From Mollicutes bacterium (GTDB lineage Bacteria; Bacillota_I; Bacilli_A; Izemoplasmatales; Izemoplasmataceae), in NCBI GenBank assembly GCA_003552925.1, contig PUOX01000008.1, positions 1 to 64,000 of the forward strand: a DNA stretch of 64,000 nucleotides, written 5' to 3'. The translations under genes and the position numbers were made by a program. Below, one piece after another: positions 50,328 through 58,284 of this stretch. The notes under the pieces are model-generated. The model was not told the origin of the DNA, did not search any database, and saw nothing but the letters and a program-made list of their open reading frames with translations. Numbering within the stretch: position 1 is the stretch's first letter; every line of letters begins with the position of its first letter.

Positions 50328-51489
50328 ATGTTCTCAACGTCTCAAAATACGTATCCATGCGGCGCAAACCTTCAAGCAGCTGCGCTTTCGAACAGGCCAA
50401 ATTCACCCGAATGAAACCGTCGCATTGCACGCCGTATCGCTTGCCTTCGCCGACGACGATTCCATGCGCCATAAGCCCTTCGTAGATGTCTTTGCCTTTG
50501 ACGTTGAAAGCGCGCAAATCGATCCAAAGCAAATAGGTCCCTTGCAGGTCGGAAACTTTTGCTTCGGGCACATTTTCTTCAAAAAAGCTTTTAGTGAGTT
50601 CATAGTTGGCGCGGATGTGTTCGTTTTGCGCATCGACCCAAGCGTCGCATTGTTCATAGGCCGTTTGGCAGGCGGTCAGCGCCAGCGCATTGGGCGTGCC
50701 GATGAAAAATTTGCGCATCGTCGCTTTCAAGGTGCGGCGCAAAGCGGGCGTTGAGACCACCACGTTCGCCGCGTGCAGCCCGGCGATGTTGAAGGTTTTG
50801 CTAGGCGCGTTGACGACAAGGATGTTTTCGTAGTCTTCGAAGAAAGTCCCCGCCGAGACAAACGTGTGGCCGGGAAGGATCAAATCCGCATGAATCTCGT
50901 CGCTCACCAAATATACATCATAAGCCTTGCAAAGTTCGACCAGCTTTTGGAGCTCTTCTTTTTTCCACACCCTTCCGACGGGATTGTGGGGGCTGCAAAG
51001 AAAGAGCATTTTCACGCCGTCTTGAAAACATCTTTCCAGATGGGCATAATCCATGGCGTAGCCGTTTTCATCGTCGAGCGGATTTTCCACGAGCTTTCTT
51101 CCGCTAAGCTTGACCACATCGAAAAACACGTGATACACCGGCGTCTGAATGGCGATTTTGTCGTCCGCGCCGGTAAACGCCTCAATCATCATGCTCATCG
51201 ACGTCAGCACTTTCGGCGCCGGCACAATCCAGGGTTTTTTCACCGAAACATGGTGCCGGTTTTCCATCCATGTTTGCACGGCTTCGATGTAGCCATCCCC
51301 CGCCAAAGTGTAACCGAAGGCGCCATGGTCGACTCTTTCTTTGAGCGCCTTTTTGATCTCGGGCGCCGTTTCGTAATCGGAATCGGCCACGGAAAACACC
51401 AAATAGTCGTCGCGGCCGACTTTGTGTCTCGGGCCCTCCCACTTCGCGGAATTCGTTTGAGAACGGTCTAAGGTGTCGAATTTGTACAT
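50326..51489 (-). CDS. patB: PatB/MalY-type C-S lyase
   Basis: A 387-residue fold-type I PLP enzyme with FSVADSDYETAPEI near the N-terminus, CSPHNPVGRVW, LVSDEIHADLILPG and the PLP-lysine in NAPSKTFNIAGL. These are characteristic of the PatB/MalY family of cystathionine beta-lyases. It cleaves cystathionine or cysteine conjugates to a thiol, pyruvate and ammonia, and may release sulfide from cysteine, as CyuA does. I start at ATG 51489 (AAAGGA upstream); the 32-codon extension upstream has no ribosome site. Confidence 0.92.
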   Translation of the reverse strand: MYKFDTLDRSQTNSAKWEGPRHKVGRDDYLVFSVADSDYETAPEIKKALKERVDHGAFGYTLAGDGYIEAVQTWMENRHHVSVKKPWIVPAPKVLTSMSMMIEAFTGADDKIAIQTPVYHVFFDVVKLSGRKLVENPLDDENGYAMDYAHLERCFQDGVKMLFLCSPHNPVGRVWKKEELQKLVELCKAYDVYLVSDEIHADLILPGHTFVSAGTFFEDYENILVVNAPSKTFNIAGLHAANVVVSTPALRRTLKATMRKFFIGTPNALALTACQTAYEQCDAWVDAQNEHIRANYELTKSFFEENVPEAKVSDLQGTYLLWIDLRAFNVKGKDIYEGLMAHGIVVGEGKRYGVQCDGFIRVNLACSKAQLLEGLRRMDTYFETLRT

Positions 51490-51564
51490 TGTCTCATCCT
51501 TTCGTTTCCGGCTTCCATGTCCATTATAGTGTCTATCGCGCAAGAACGCAACGGCCTTCGCATC

Positions 51565-51596
51565 GACAAAAAAAGACGCCCGCAAGGAGCGTCTAT
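51565..51596 (-). terminator. Terminator of the OB-fold lipoprotein gene
   Basis: Minus strand AGACGCTCC-TTGC-GGGCGTCTTTTTTTG. Confidence 0.85.
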
Positions 51597-51602
51597 GAAA
51601 AG

Positions 51603-52595
51603 TTATTCGACAAGTTCAAACTGATCGGCATGCCCAATCACAAGCTGCGGTCCTTCATACCAGCCCACGGTCATGCCCGTGACGTTGATGACGTCGTCCT
51701 TTTCAAGTTCGGCGATGGCGTCAAACAAGTCGGAAGCGCCGGCGATGCGGTGGTCGAAGCGGAACGTGATCGTTTTGTCGTCCGAAGACCTTGTGAGTGT
51801 GATGTTGTAAGAAGATGAAGACGTGGCGCCATCAGGAAGAGGAGTGGTGACGACCATGTCGTTGAGTTCTACTCTGCGTCCCTGATACGGCAACATGTCG
51901 GTGGAGCTTGCTATGTCGACGTTGTCCAAGTTCGCCATTGCCGGAAGCGCAACACCGCTTTCAAGGATGGTCACCGAGCTCAGGAATCCGATTTGAATCA
52001 ACCCGCTAAACGAGTCCCGTTCGCCAATGACGCGAACGCGGTCGCCAACTTGAGCGGTCCCAATCAAATCTTGGTTGAAATCATAGATGGCGATGCCGCC
52101 GGAATCATCTTCAATGTACAAAGATCGGTGGCTGACGATGTTGGAAACGATGCCTATTACGCCAACAGGTTCCCGGTGGTCGACACCATAAACCGCGGCA
52201 ATGTTTTCAACCATCATGTCTTCGCCGGGTTCGCGCAAGACTTTGATGTCAAACGAACGAGAAAGTGATTCTTTGTTTTTCGTAATCGTCGCGGTCAAAG
52301 TCACCCAAACGTCCTCCGCGTCGAAATCCGGACGCGTCACGGAAAGCTTTGTCTTTCCTTCTGCCGTTTCGTCGGTCACCACGATATGGTCGGTATCGTC
52401 CGATACCCATGTGATGGTTGTTTCATGTCTGCCCTCGGCGGGCACCCAAAAATCTCCTGTCACTTCCGTTATCGTCAGAAGCAACGCATCACGAGCCGCT
52501 TGAACATCCGCTTTGTCCGCGGCGGCATCCCCGCCACAAGCGCTCAAGGTCATGGCCCCAATCAAAACCATAAATAACGCTAAAACCTTTTTCAA
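51603..52595 (-). CDS. Lipoprotein with Ig-like and OB-fold domains
   Basis: A 330-residue lipoprotein (MKKVLALFMVL, lipobox TLSAC, Cys20). Residues ~35-120 look like an atrophied bacterial Ig domain (ITWVSDDTDHIVV, LTATITKNKESLSRSFDIKV). Residues ~125-210 and ~215-330 form one or two OB-fold modules (GVIGIVSNIV, LYIEDDSGGIAIYDF, VGDRVRVIGERD) of the kind often fused to surface nucleases and nucleotidases, such as the nuclease lipoprotein at 18.7 kb. No catalytic motif is seen, so a binding or adaptor role is likely. It is a single-gene unit. Confidence 0.78.
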   Translation of the reverse strand: MKKVLALFMVLIGAMTLSACGGDAAADKADVQAARDALLLTITEVTGDFWVPAEGRHETTITWVSDDTDHIVVTDETAEGKTKLSVTRPDFDAEDVWVTLTATITKNKESLSRSFDIKVLREPGEDMMVENIAAVYGVDHREPVGVIGIVSNIVSHRSLYIEDDSGGIAIYDFNQDLIGTAQVGDRVRVIGERDSFSGLIQIGFLSSVTILESGVALPAMANLDNVDIASSTDMLPYQGRRVELNDMVVTTPLPDGATSSSSYNITLTRSSDDKTITFRFDHRIAGASDLFDAIAELEKDDVINVTGMTVGWYEGPQLVIGHADQFELVE

Positions 52596-52810
52596 CTACC
52601 CTTACACCTCCATATTTCACATGGCCATTTTTGTCGCCTTTGGCCCGTGATTCTTAGTTGCTTATATTGTACCACCGCTTCTGGTAAAATGTATAGTAAA
52701 TCTTTATCGTTCCCCTCTTCATAGAAGTTTAGATGCACACAAACCGTCCCGAGTTGCGCATTGGCAATTTGATCTCCCGTTGTGCTATGATTAGGATATG
52801 GAGGTTGCTT

Positions 52811-54403
52811 ATGACGAGAAAAGATTCCTCAACACCCATATATGCAAAAAACGGCATGGTCGCCACGAGCCAACCAAAAGCCGCACAAGTCGGTGTCGAC
52901 ATCATGAAGCAAGGCGGCAACGCCATCGACGCCGCCATCGCCACCGCCGCTTGTTTGTGCGTGGTGGAGCCGACCACGACCGGCATCGGCGGAGACGCTT
53001 TTGCCGTTGTATGGACCAAAGACCGTCAGATTCACGCGCTAAACGGCAGCGGAAAGGCCCCGAAAACACTCACCATCGATGCCGTAAAACAGCGCGGATA
53101 CGAAAATATGCCGAAATACGGACTCGTTCCCGTCACCGTCCCGGGCGCACCCTCCGCTTGGGCGGAGCTATCGCGCCGTTTCGGGAAGCTTTCGTTTGAA
53201 GAAGTATTGACGCCCGCGATTCGTTCCGCGAGGGAAGGCTTCAAAGTCACAAAAGGCATCGCCGCTTCCTGGAAAAAAGCCCATGAGGCCTACCGGAAAC
53301 GTTGGCAGGGCGAAGAGTTTGCCGCTTGGTTCGACCTCTTCGCACCCGGCGGCAAAACCCCGAAACCCGGAGAAATTTTTGCCTTTCCCGAGATGGCAAA
53401 AACGTTAGAGGCCATCGCCAAGACGAAAAGCGATGCGTTTTACAACGGGGAACTCGCCGAAAAAATCGACCGCCATTTTCGCAAATACAACGGTTTTTTG
53501 ACCAAAAGCGATTTGCAAGCGCACTCTTCGCTGTGGGTAACACCTCTAAAAACCAAATACAAGGGGTATGACGTATGGGAGGTTCCGCCCAACACGCAAG
53601 GACTCGTAGCTTTAGAGGCCATCAACATCTTCAAACACCTATCGCCCGACGCCACCAAGCTTGAAGAATATACCCACAAACAAATCGAAGCCATGAAAGC
53701 GGCCTTCGCCGACGGCTTCGCCCATATCGCTGACGAAGCGCACATGAACGTCACCACCGAAGCGCTTCTTTCGGACGATTACGCCAAAATGCGCGCCCAA
53801 AAAATTGGCAAGAAAGCGCACGAGCCCAAACCATCAACCCCGCCTACGGGCGGCACCGTCTACCTTGCCACAGCCGACAGCGAGGGCAACATGGTATCTT
53901 TCATCCAAAGCAACTACATGGGCTTCGGTTCCGGCGTCGTCATTCCGGGTACCGGCATCGCCATGCAAAACCGCGGCCACAATTTCAGTTTGGAAAAAAA
54001 CCACCCCAACGCGCTCGCGCCGGGCAAGCGCTCCTTTCACACCATCATTCCCGGTTTTTTAAGCCGCAATGGCGAAGCCGTCGGTCCCTTTGGCGTCATG
54101 GGCGGTTTCATGCAGCCGCAAGGGCATATGCAAGTGCTGCTTCGGACCGTGGATATGGGCATGAATCCGCAAGAAGTCTTGGACGCTCCGCGGTGGATGT
54201 GGCAACAGCGCAAAACCGTGTTAGTCGAAGAACATATGGACAAAGCCCTTGTCGAAAAACTCAGAGCACGCGGGCACGACATCCGCTTCTCGAAAACCAT
54301 CGAACACTTCGGCAGAGGACAAATCATCTGGAGAAACCCGGAGAGGAAACATTATGAAGGCGGAACCGACAAGCGCGCCGACGGCATCGTCGCAAGCTTT
54401 TGA
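52811..54403 (+). CDS. ggt: Gamma-glutamyltransferase family protein
   Basis: A 530-residue Ntn-hydrolase precursor. The N-terminal half has QGGNAIDAAIATAACLCVVEPTTTGIGGD; the expected autoprocessing Thr lies in PPTGGTVYLATADSEGNMVSFIQSNY near residue 365, followed by GTGIAMQNRG. It would self-cleave into two chains and hydrolyse or transfer gamma-glutamyl groups. I start at ATG 52811 (GGAGG six bases upstream). No signal peptide precedes the enzyme, unlike classical periplasmic or secreted Ggt, so it is probably cytoplasmic and may act on another gamma-glutamyl or acylase-type substrate. Confidence 0.88.
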   Translation: MTRKDSSTPIYAKNGMVATSQPKAAQVGVDIMKQGGNAIDAAIATAACLCVVEPTTTGIGGDAFAVVWTKDRQIHALNGSGKAPKTLTIDAVKQRGYENMPKYGLVPVTVPGAPSAWAELSRRFGKLSFEEVLTPAIRSAREGFKVTKGIAASWKKAHEAYRKRWQGEEFAAWFDLFAPGGKTPKPGEIFAFPEMAKTLEAIAKTKSDAFYNGELAEKIDRHFRKYNGFLTKSDLQAHSSLWVTPLKTKYKGYDVWEVPPNTQGLVALEAINIFKHLSPDATKLEEYTHKQIEAMKAAFADGFAHIADEAHMNVTTEALLSDDYAKMRAQKIGKKAHEPKPSTPPTGGTVYLATADSEGNMVSFIQSNYMGFGSGVVIPGTGIAMQNRGHNFSLEKNHPNALAPGKRSFHTIIPGFLSRNGEAVGPFGVMGGFMQPQGHMQVLLRTVDMGMNPQEVLDAPRWMWQQRKTVLVEEHMDKALVEKLRARGHDIRFSKTIEHFGRGQIIWRNPERKHYEGGTDKRADGIVASF

Positions 54404-54414
54404 CACTTTGCACA

Positions 54415-54449
54415 CAAAAAGGCCACAATCTGCATTGTGGCCTTTAATT
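54415..54449. terminator. Bidirectional terminator between ggt and the GNAT gene
   Basis: AAAAAGGCCACAAT-CTGC-ATTGTGGCCTTTAATT; the run of A upstream serves the minus-strand GNAT gene best. Confidence 0.85.
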
Positions 54450-55034
54450 AGTCATTGTCGTTTCATCCAACTGTTTTTCCATCAAGACCTCGTTTTTGCC
54501 AAGGCGCGTCACTTTCTTGAAGCCGAGTTCTTCATAGAAAGCGACAGACCCGTTGTGATGGAACCGCTTCGGGTCGCCCCCTTCAAAATCGAAGGGCGCG
54601 ACTTCCATCAATCCACCGCCTTGTTTGCGCGCATACTCGATGGCCTGTAGAACCGCTTGTTTGGCAATGCCTTTTTTTCTATGGTCTTTGTCCACGAATA
54701 CGCAAGAGATGCGCCAAATCGTTTCGGGAGAAGGGCGGTTCAGTTTTTTGTATTCGCGGTTGCGGTTCAAACGTTTCAACACATCGCCTTTAGCGACTTG
54801 CGCCCAGCCGACAGGAAGGTCTCCGTCGTACAAAAGGATGCCGGTTGGACCATGTTTTTCGACCGCGACTTTATGGTGCGCATAACGGTCGTCACGATCG
54901 AGTTTCGCATATTCGCTCGCGTACGCCAGGTAAAAACTGCACCAGCATCCGCCTCGCACGCCTTTGTGCTTTCCGAAGAGCTGGCGGAAGTCTTTCCAGT
55001 TTTCTTCGGTCAATGCTTGATGCGTCAAATTCAT
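54444..55034 (-). CDS. GNAT-family N-acetyltransferase
   Basis: A 196-residue acetyltransferase. The acetyl-CoA site is VFVDKDHRKKGIAKQAVLQ (R/K-K-x-G-I/V form), and NGSVAFYEELGFKKV is a typical C-terminal end. An N-terminal GGCWCSFYLAYASEY block marks the subfamily with a G-C-W-C motif. The substrate is unknown. It follows arsC by 11 bases and is likely co-transcribed; a link to arsenic or oxidative stress is only contextual. Confidence 0.88.
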   Translation of the reverse strand: MNLTHQALTEENWKDFRQLFGKHKGVRGGCWCSFYLAYASEYAKLDRDDRYAHHKVAVEKHGPTGILLYDGDLPVGWAQVAKGDVLKRLNRNREYKKLNRPSPETIWRISCVFVDKDHRKKGIAKQAVLQAIEYARKQGGGLMEVAPFDFEGGDPKRFHHNGSVAFYEELGFKKVTRLGKNEVLMEKQLDETTMTN

Positions 55035-55045
55035 AGGTATCGCTC

Positions 55046-55468
55046 CTATGTTTTAGGCTTGAACTCCCCTGCTTCTATCCTGTGTTTTAGTGTTTCGATT
55101 TTTTGTTCAAGTGTTTTTGCCGTTGACTCGAAAACACGCTTTGATTGGCCCGTCGGGTCGTCTATCGGCCAATCCTCGCGGTGATGAGAGGGAATGTATG
55201 GACACTCTACGCCACAACCGAGCGTAATCAGGAAATCCAAATCACTCGGCAGCTCTTCAAGCTTCTTCGGATACTGTGCTCGTCCCATGTCAACCCCGTA
55301 AAGACGGTTTATCGTCGCAACCGCATCGGAATTTATGGCATTTTTGGGGGTTGTCCCGGCGCTGAACGCTTCAAATGTCTCCGCAAATCGTGTTTTGGTG
55401 ATGGCTTCCGCCATTTGCGAACGACAACTATTGTGCACACAGACAAAAGCGATTTTGGCTTTTTTCAT
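55046..55468 (-). CDS. arsC: Arsenate reductase (thioredoxin-coupled, low-Mr phosphatase type)
   Basis: A 140-residue enzyme with the P-loop CVHNSCRSQMAEA (Cys10 nucleophile) and the pair of redox Cys in LGCGVECPYIP near residues 84-89. It reduces arsenate to arsenite using thioredoxin. No arsenite pump or ArsR regulator adjoins it, so a protein-tyrosine-phosphatase role is a minor alternative. ATG 55468 follows GAGGAG. Sixteen bases just upstream of its ribosome site are identical to those before pdxS. Confidence 0.9.
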   Translation of the reverse strand: MKKAKIAFVCVHNSCRSQMAEAITKTRFAETFEAFSAGTTPKNAINSDAVATINRLYGVDMGRAQYPKKLEELPSDLDFLITLGCGVECPYIPSHHREDWPIDDPTGQSKRVFESTAKTLEQKIETLKHRIEAGEFKPKT

Positions 55469-55590
55469 AAACTTTTCTCCTCTCTATTGTTAAGGATGGA
55501 TTCAAGTTCTTCACAAAGAATGGTATGAACATTTGGCGGAAACCCCGGCATCGTATATAATGGGTATAGACATTCTTAAGGAGGCAAACC

Positions 55591-55998
55591 ATGATTATCA
55601 AAAACACTACATTGAACATTAAAACAGACGCTAGAGAAACCCTCAAAGACATCTCGGCAATGGTCCAGGAGTTTGTCCAAAGCACCGGCGTGCAAAACGG
55701 ACATGTCACACTGTTTGTGCCGCACACCACCGCCGGCGTCACCATCAACGAAAACGCCGACCCGGATGTGGCCACCGACATGGTGCTTGGCTTTAACAAG
55801 ACCTTCCCAAACCGCAAAGAGTTCCGGCATATGGAAGGCAATTCCGACGCCCATATCAAATCTTCCGTCATTGGCGCTTCGGAGACGATTTTGATAGAAG
55901 ATGGAGCTTTGCGTCTTGGGACTTGGCAGGGGCTCTACTTTTGCGAGTTTGACGGCCCAAGAACCCGGAAGCTCGTTTTACAGGTTATGGGAGAGTGA
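55591..55998 (+). CDS. yjbQ: YjbQ/UPF0047 family protein
   Basis: A 135-residue protein of the YjbQ (UPF0047) family: FVPHTTAGVTINENADPDV contains the conserved His and Glu, and HIKSSVIGAS with GTWQGLYFCEFDGPRTRK closes the domain. Some members have weak thiamine-phosphate synthase activity in vitro and the true role is not settled. ATG 55591 follows AAGGAGG. It is a single gene with its own terminator. Confidence 0.92.
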   Translation: MIIKNTTLNIKTDARETLKDISAMVQEFVQSTGVQNGHVTLFVPHTTAGVTINENADPDVATDMVLGFNKTFPNRKEFRHMEGNSDAHIKSSVIGASETILIEDGALRLGTWQGLYFCEFDGPRTRKLVLQVMGE

Positions 55999-56018
55999 GA
56001 TCAAACGCATTAATCTAA

Positions 56019-56045
56019 CGGCGCGGTTCCATCGCGCCTTTTTTA
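56019..56045 (+). terminator. Terminator of yjbQ
   Basis: GGCGCG-GTTCCAT-CGCGCC followed by TTTTTT. Confidence 0.88.
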
Positions 56046-56126
56046 TGCAATTTCTATATTTTCATTGTATACCTCCGGAAAACACATTGCAAGCATTCAG
56101 CCTGCCCCGGATGATGCATCGAAAAT

Positions 56127-56153
56127 AGCACCTCTCCATGGAGGTGCTTTAAG
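56127..56153 (-). terminator. Weak terminator of the rbsK-nucleoside hydrolase operon
   Basis: Minus strand AGCACCTC-CATGGA-GAGGTGCT followed by ATTTTC; the T run is short. Confidence 0.6.
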
Positions 56154-56162
56154 GCGCATGAG

Positions 56163-57104
56163 TCATTCTAAGTCGTCGTACCTTTTCAAGCCTTGCTCGA
56201 TCAACTCCCAAAAGCGCTCGGCGTCGATGTCGGTGGCGACATAGGCGTTTTTCTCTTGCTTCAAATAATCAAAAACGTCGCAATTGGTGCGGCCGTAACT
56301 GACTCCGTGGGAAAGGTCGATGTCGCAATGCACGTGTTTCATGGTGAGCATGTCGGGCGCGACAAGATAGGCAATCGTGACCGGGTCGTGCAAGGGCCCG
56401 CCTTCAAAGCCATACACTTTGCGCTGATTTTCGTTGAAGGCGTTCATAAGGTCCGCAAACATGCGGGAAGCCTTGTTGCCGATCGCTTCCATCCTTTTGA
56501 CAACGCTTGGGAGGGCGAGGACCTTTCGCGTGACGTCAAGGCCCATCATGCTGACTTTCAAGCCGGATGTGAAGACGATGTGCGCCGCTTCGGGGTCGAC
56601 CAAAATGTTGAACTCTGCGGCGGGTGAGACGTTTCCGTATCCGTACGACCCGCCCATCAACACCACTTCTTCAATGTTTTCGATAATCTTCGGTTCAAGC
56701 CGCATGGCGAGGGCCACGTTCGTCATCGGTCCTGTGGTCACAATCGTGATTTTCTCTTCGCTTTGTCGCAATATGTCGATGAGGAAGGTGACCGCGTGCT
56801 TGTCCGAAAAGTCTCTTTCCAAATCGGGAAACTCAAAGCCGTCAAGCCCGCTTTCTCCGTGAATGTCTTCGGCAATCTGCAACTCACGGACCAAGGGGCG
56901 GGAAGAACCCAAGGCGACCTCTACGTCCAAATCGAGGTATTGCACGACATTCAACGCATTTCTTCCGGTCTTCTCGAGCGTTTGGTTGCCCGCTTCCACC
57001 GTTATCCCCATAAGCTCCAACCCCGGATGGCGTCCGGCAAGCATGATGGCGATGGCGTCGTCGTGGCCGGGGTCGCAATCCAGCAAAATCTTTCGTTTTT
57101 TCAT
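56163..57104 (-). CDS. Inosine-uridine-type nucleoside hydrolase
   Basis: A 313-residue nucleoside hydrolase with the Ca2+-binding DCDPGHDDAIAIM at the N-terminus, GNQTLEKTGRNA, VLMGGSYGYGNVSPAAEFNILVDPEAA and GGPLHDPVTIAYL. It splits ribonucleosides into base and ribose. The ATG overlaps the rbsK stop (TGATG), so the released ribose meets a ribokinase made from the same mRNA. The preferred base cannot be told. Confidence 0.94.
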   Translation of the reverse strand: MKKRKILLDCDPGHDDAIAIMLAGRHPGLELMGITVEAGNQTLEKTGRNALNVVQYLDLDVEVALGSSRPLVRELQIAEDIHGESGLDGFEFPDLERDFSDKHAVTFLIDILRQSEEKITIVTTGPMTNVALAMRLEPKIIENIEEVVLMGGSYGYGNVSPAAEFNILVDPEAAHIVFTSGLKVSMMGLDVTRKVLALPSVVKRMEAIGNKASRMFADLMNAFNENQRKVYGFEGGPLHDPVTIAYLVAPDMLTMKHVHCDIDLSHGVSYGRTNCDVFDYLKQEKNAYVATDIDAERFWELIEQGLKRYDDLE

Positions 57105-58036
57105 CAACGTGTCTCCTTTATGGTTGTGTGTGCTTTCAGGAACGCTTCCACTTCTTCTTTGGAAGGGATGGCTTCTTGCGCGCCATAGGACTGTACGGTA
57201 AGTGCCGCGGTTGCGCTGGCCAAGCGCATCGCGGCTTCCATCGTTGCATTTTGCGCGAGTGCGGCGATCAAAGCGCCGATGTAGGCATCGCCCGCCGCCG
57301 TCGTATCGACAGTGCGCACTGCATATGCCGCCATGTCCAAACGGCCCTTGCGGTCAAAATAGACGCTTCCCTTCTTGCCGAGGGTGAGCAAAACCGCGCC
57401 CGCGCCTTTTTCCATCAGCGCATTTGCGGCGTCTTGACCCTTGTTCGCCTCAAGGGCGATTCCCGTCAGGGTTTTGGCTTCGACTTCGTTAAGCACCAGC
57501 AAATCAACATGCCGATAGAGCACTTCCGGCAAAAGTTTCGCCGGGGCGGCATTCAGCACGGTTTTCATTCCGACTCGTTTGGCGTGAGAAAACGCCTCTT
57601 CAACAACTTCTATAGGCACTTCGAGCTGGGCCGCCAAATAATCGCCCGCTTTTGAACCGCTCAAGGCTTGTTTCATGTTCTCCATGTCGTGGCAACGGTT
57701 GGCGCCGGCGTCGATGACAATCCGGTTGTCACCGTCTTCTAAAAATATGCCGGCGACGCCGCAATGCTCGTCATCATATTCCTCGAGGTATCGGCAATCG
57801 ACACCCTGCGAGTGCAACGCTTTTTTCAAGTCGGAAGACAAGGCGTCGCTTCCGACGCTGCCAATCATGAATGTCGAAACCTTTTGTTTGGCGGCGGCTA
57901 CCGCTTGGTTGGCGCCTTTTCCCCCCGGCGAAAAGAAGAATTTTTCGCTTTCCACCGTTTCTCCGCGCTCTGGCAAACGCTTCAAAGCGAAAACCAAATC
58001 CATGTTGATGCTGCCTAATACGTATATATTCGCCAT
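57104..58036 (-). CDS. rbsK: Ribokinase
   Basis: A 310-residue PfkB kinase with SINMDLVFALKRLPERGET, the sugar-binding GGKGANQAVAAAK and the catalytic DTTAAGDAYIGAL. It phosphorylates ribose to ribose 5-phosphate. I start at ATG 58036 with GAGGAAG upstream; six extra codons upstream are possible. Operon with the nucleoside hydrolase gene, behind a TTGTTT-17-TAAAAT promoter. Confidence 0.93.
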   Translation of the reverse strand: MANIYVLGSINMDLVFALKRLPERGETVESEKFFFSPGGKGANQAVAAAKQKVSTFMIGSVGSDALSSDLKKALHSQGVDCRYLEEYDDEHCGVAGIFLEDGDNRIVIDAGANRCHDMENMKQALSGSKAGDYLAAQLEVPIEVVEEAFSHAKRVGMKTVLNAAPAKLLPEVLYRHVDLLVLNEVEAKTLTGIALEANKGQDAANALMEKGAGAVLLTLGKKGSVYFDRKGRLDMAAYAVRTVDTTAAGDAYIGALIAALAQNATMEAAMRLASATAALTVQSYGAQEAIPSKEEVEAFLKAHTTIKETR

Positions 58037-58075
58037 TTTCTTCCTCACAATCACGAGTATGGTGATGCATAGTGA

Positions 58076-58104
58076 ATTTTATCACGAAAGACTGTGAAAA
58101 ACAA
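58076..58104 (-). promoter_or_regulatory. Promoter of the rbsK operon
   Basis: Minus strand TTGTTT (58099-58104), 17-base spacer, TAAAAT (58076-58081). Confidence 0.6.
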
Positions 58105-58220
58105 TTCCGGAGTAAAACGTCGCGTTCGATTCCGCTGTCGCATGAATGGCTGATTTAATCTTTTCAAATTAGCGAAGCCATAGATTCTCTCTACTAACAC
58201 TGTTCATCCTGCTTGTGCTC

Positions 58221-58249
58221 TTTTCTTTTATCGGGTTTTATACTATAAT
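58221..58249 (+). promoter_or_regulatory. Promoter of uraA
   Basis: Consensus TATAAT (58244-58249) with a T-rich weak -35 (58221-58226). The leader before the ATG is only about 30 bases, so there is no room for a pyrimidine attenuator. Confidence 0.5.
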
Positions 58250-58284
58250 AAAATGTTTGTGCAAAACTAAAGGAGGCTTACTCA

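Noticed and set aside
18440-50330. Shared CATG just after the T run of several terminators (near 18451, 18688, 24031, 43741, 50327)
   Set aside because: Too short and present in only some terminators; other terminators end in GTTTGC or other sequences, so it is probably coincidence.
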